From the NCBI GenBank assembly GCA_964030475.1, contig CAXIPT010000007.1, positions 3,848,380 through 3,912,379 on the forward strand: a DNA stretch of 64,000 nt. Direction: 5' to 3'. Numbering within the stretch: position 1 is the first letter of the stretch; every line of letters begins with the position of its first letter. Shown one piece after another: positions 62,769 to 64,000 of this stretch. The notes below the pieces were generated by a model, which searched no databases, was not told the origin of the DNA, and saw only the letters and a program-made list of their open reading frames with translations. Source of the stretch: Tethya wilhelma (Eukaryota > Porifera > Demospongiae > Tethyida > Tethyidae). Position numbers and translations under genes: made by a program.

Positions 62769-64000
62769 TTATACAGGATAGAGAACCAATAACTAAACAT
62801 TGTACAAATCACTATACATTAATAATGCACGTACAAAACAATGTTTGAAATGAAAGTCAATTAAAATGTACATAATATACTTATGGTGACAATTGATGCT
62901 ATACGGTATAGCGGGAAATTTTTGTTGGTGCAAAATTTCGTATAAACGCGCTATCAGAACTCAACCACAATGCCATAACAAAGAATTTTCCGGCAAAATT
63001 TCCCGACCTTCTATTCAGTACATATAAATGTATGACTTCTTATAATATTCTTGATGACAATCAAACAGAACATCTACACTACATACTGTTGACACTAGCC
63101 AAAATACACGTAGGTACGTGATATGTACAGAACAGCAGCTTGCTCAGTGAGTCTGGCTTGCCAGACTACTAGCTCAGTAGCTACCTACACACACCAACTC
63201 AAATGTAATTTGTAGAATTATGGAAAAATGAGAACAAACAAGTAAAAAAACATTAGAAATGTAATGAGACATAGGAATGTAGAGTAAGGAATGCTGTACT
63301 AATTTGGTCTAGGACATCTCTGGTCAACTCCTAAAGAGCCAGTTAGTGGCTTAGTGGTACATGTTGTTGAATCATTGATGTACTAGCGGCGGGCTGCTGA
63401 GCTGGTATTTGAAGTCACAAGTTGTGTAACCTGCTTGATACTGAAGTGAAACAGTCATTTGGAGGCAGGAGCTGTATCATAAGATTTACTTGTCTTTCTA
63501 TAATGTTATGATAATCAAAGTCCTGATTCATCTCTTAAGAAGAGCAACTAGGTATCATAAAGTAGTTCCAGGCAACTTCAGTGCATTTAATTCCAAATAA
63601 CGCTCACTTTTGTGTGTGGAAAGGGTCGTCAATTCAAATTTTCTAGAAGCTAATGAATTATGCATGAGTATAGAAATTAATGGCGGCCATATGGAGGAGG
63701 CGCTTTTCGCCTTGTATCTACAAGCTACTCAAAGAGAGGCGCTAAAAACCGATGGCAAAAGCGACTGACCCGGAAAAAACCAAATTCATTTGTTCAAGAA
63801 TCAGCTTCTAAAAGTGAATAGTCTCTGAGAAAAGTTGAGCCAAGATAGGAAAAGAAGAAGAAGAAGATGAAGAAAATTGGAGGTTTGGCATAATTATTTG
63901 TGTTTGTTACTTTAGCGATCGATGGTTTTAGGCCATATTTTTGGGCTCATTAGAAAGAGAAAGAGCTAAATATACATGTAGTAGTTTAAGAAGCCTTTTA
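62769..64000. other. Repeat remnants, no gene seen
   Basis: 62895-63000 is a broken CCGTATA MITE. 63010-63140 is the start of a fourth duplication unit (CATCTACACTACATACTGTTG). 63280-63385 is an inverted copy of 58625-58730. The rest is AT-rich with a GAA run at 63855-63875. No PRPF8 N-terminal exon is visible up to the edge. Confidence 0.5.

Overview
This is animal nuclear DNA. Genes are split by short GT-AG introns, TATA boxes and AATAAA signals are present, microsatellites (CA, GT, GA) are frequent, and small terminal-inverted-repeat (TIR) elements are dense. The spliceosomal protein PRPF8 is clearly recognisable in many exons on the minus strand. The rest of the gene content (tandem protein kinase-Kelch genes, AIG1/GIMAP-type GTPases, CD225/dispanin membrane proteins, secreted Cys-rich proteins) is what I would expect of an early-branching invertebrate. 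A demosponge is my best guess, but nothing here fixes the species. Four single N positions (8911, 20886, 24483, 25771) mark unresolved assembly joins.

Layout. 1-17 kb: a plus-strand tandem array of intronless genes fusing a protein kinase, a Gln-rich coiled coil and a six-blade Kelch propeller. Four are intact (1636, 5160, 11229, 14733), one is truncated and frameshifted (9382), and one 3' relic lies at the left edge. 17-23.3 kb: a 1-kb non-autonomous element, then a 5.27-kb Ginger-like transposon with an HHCC plus DDE integrase, Ulp1 protease and PHD finger, bounded by TIRs and a 4-bp GATA duplication. 23.3-29.4 kb: repeats, relic flanks of another kinase-Kelch copy, and fold-back elements. 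29.5 kb: a small gene of unknown function. 31.5-43 kb: a dense run of PRPF8 exons, with a divergent pair of AIG1-type GTPase genes inside one intron (34.2-36.8 kb). One of the pair is fused to two UBR-type zinc fingers. 43.4-50.8 kb: four further nested genes in one 9.3-kb PRPF8 intron (a Thr-rich secreted protein, a granulin-like Cys-rich protein with an ADP-ribosyltransferase-like C-terminus, an ankyrin-related gene, and a small secreted Cys-rich protein with an in-frame TGA). 52.4-58.1 kb: more PRPF8 exons, one present twice as an intact 216-bp exon. 54.7-62.8 kb: three five-exon CD225 genes on the plus strand, antisense to PRPF8.

Interpretation. The window reads as one very large, nearly invariant host gene (PRPF8, over 50 kb here, both ends outside the window) whose introns hold fast-evolving, lineage-specific gene families resembling innate-immune or signalling genes, plus many small DNA transposons. 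Several paralogous segments differ by clean transposon insertions, giving occupied/empty site pairs. The strongest novelty candidates are the GTPase-UBR fusion, the secreted granulin/ART-like protein, the duplicated in-frame PRPF8 exon with only synonymous differences, and the Ginger-like element.
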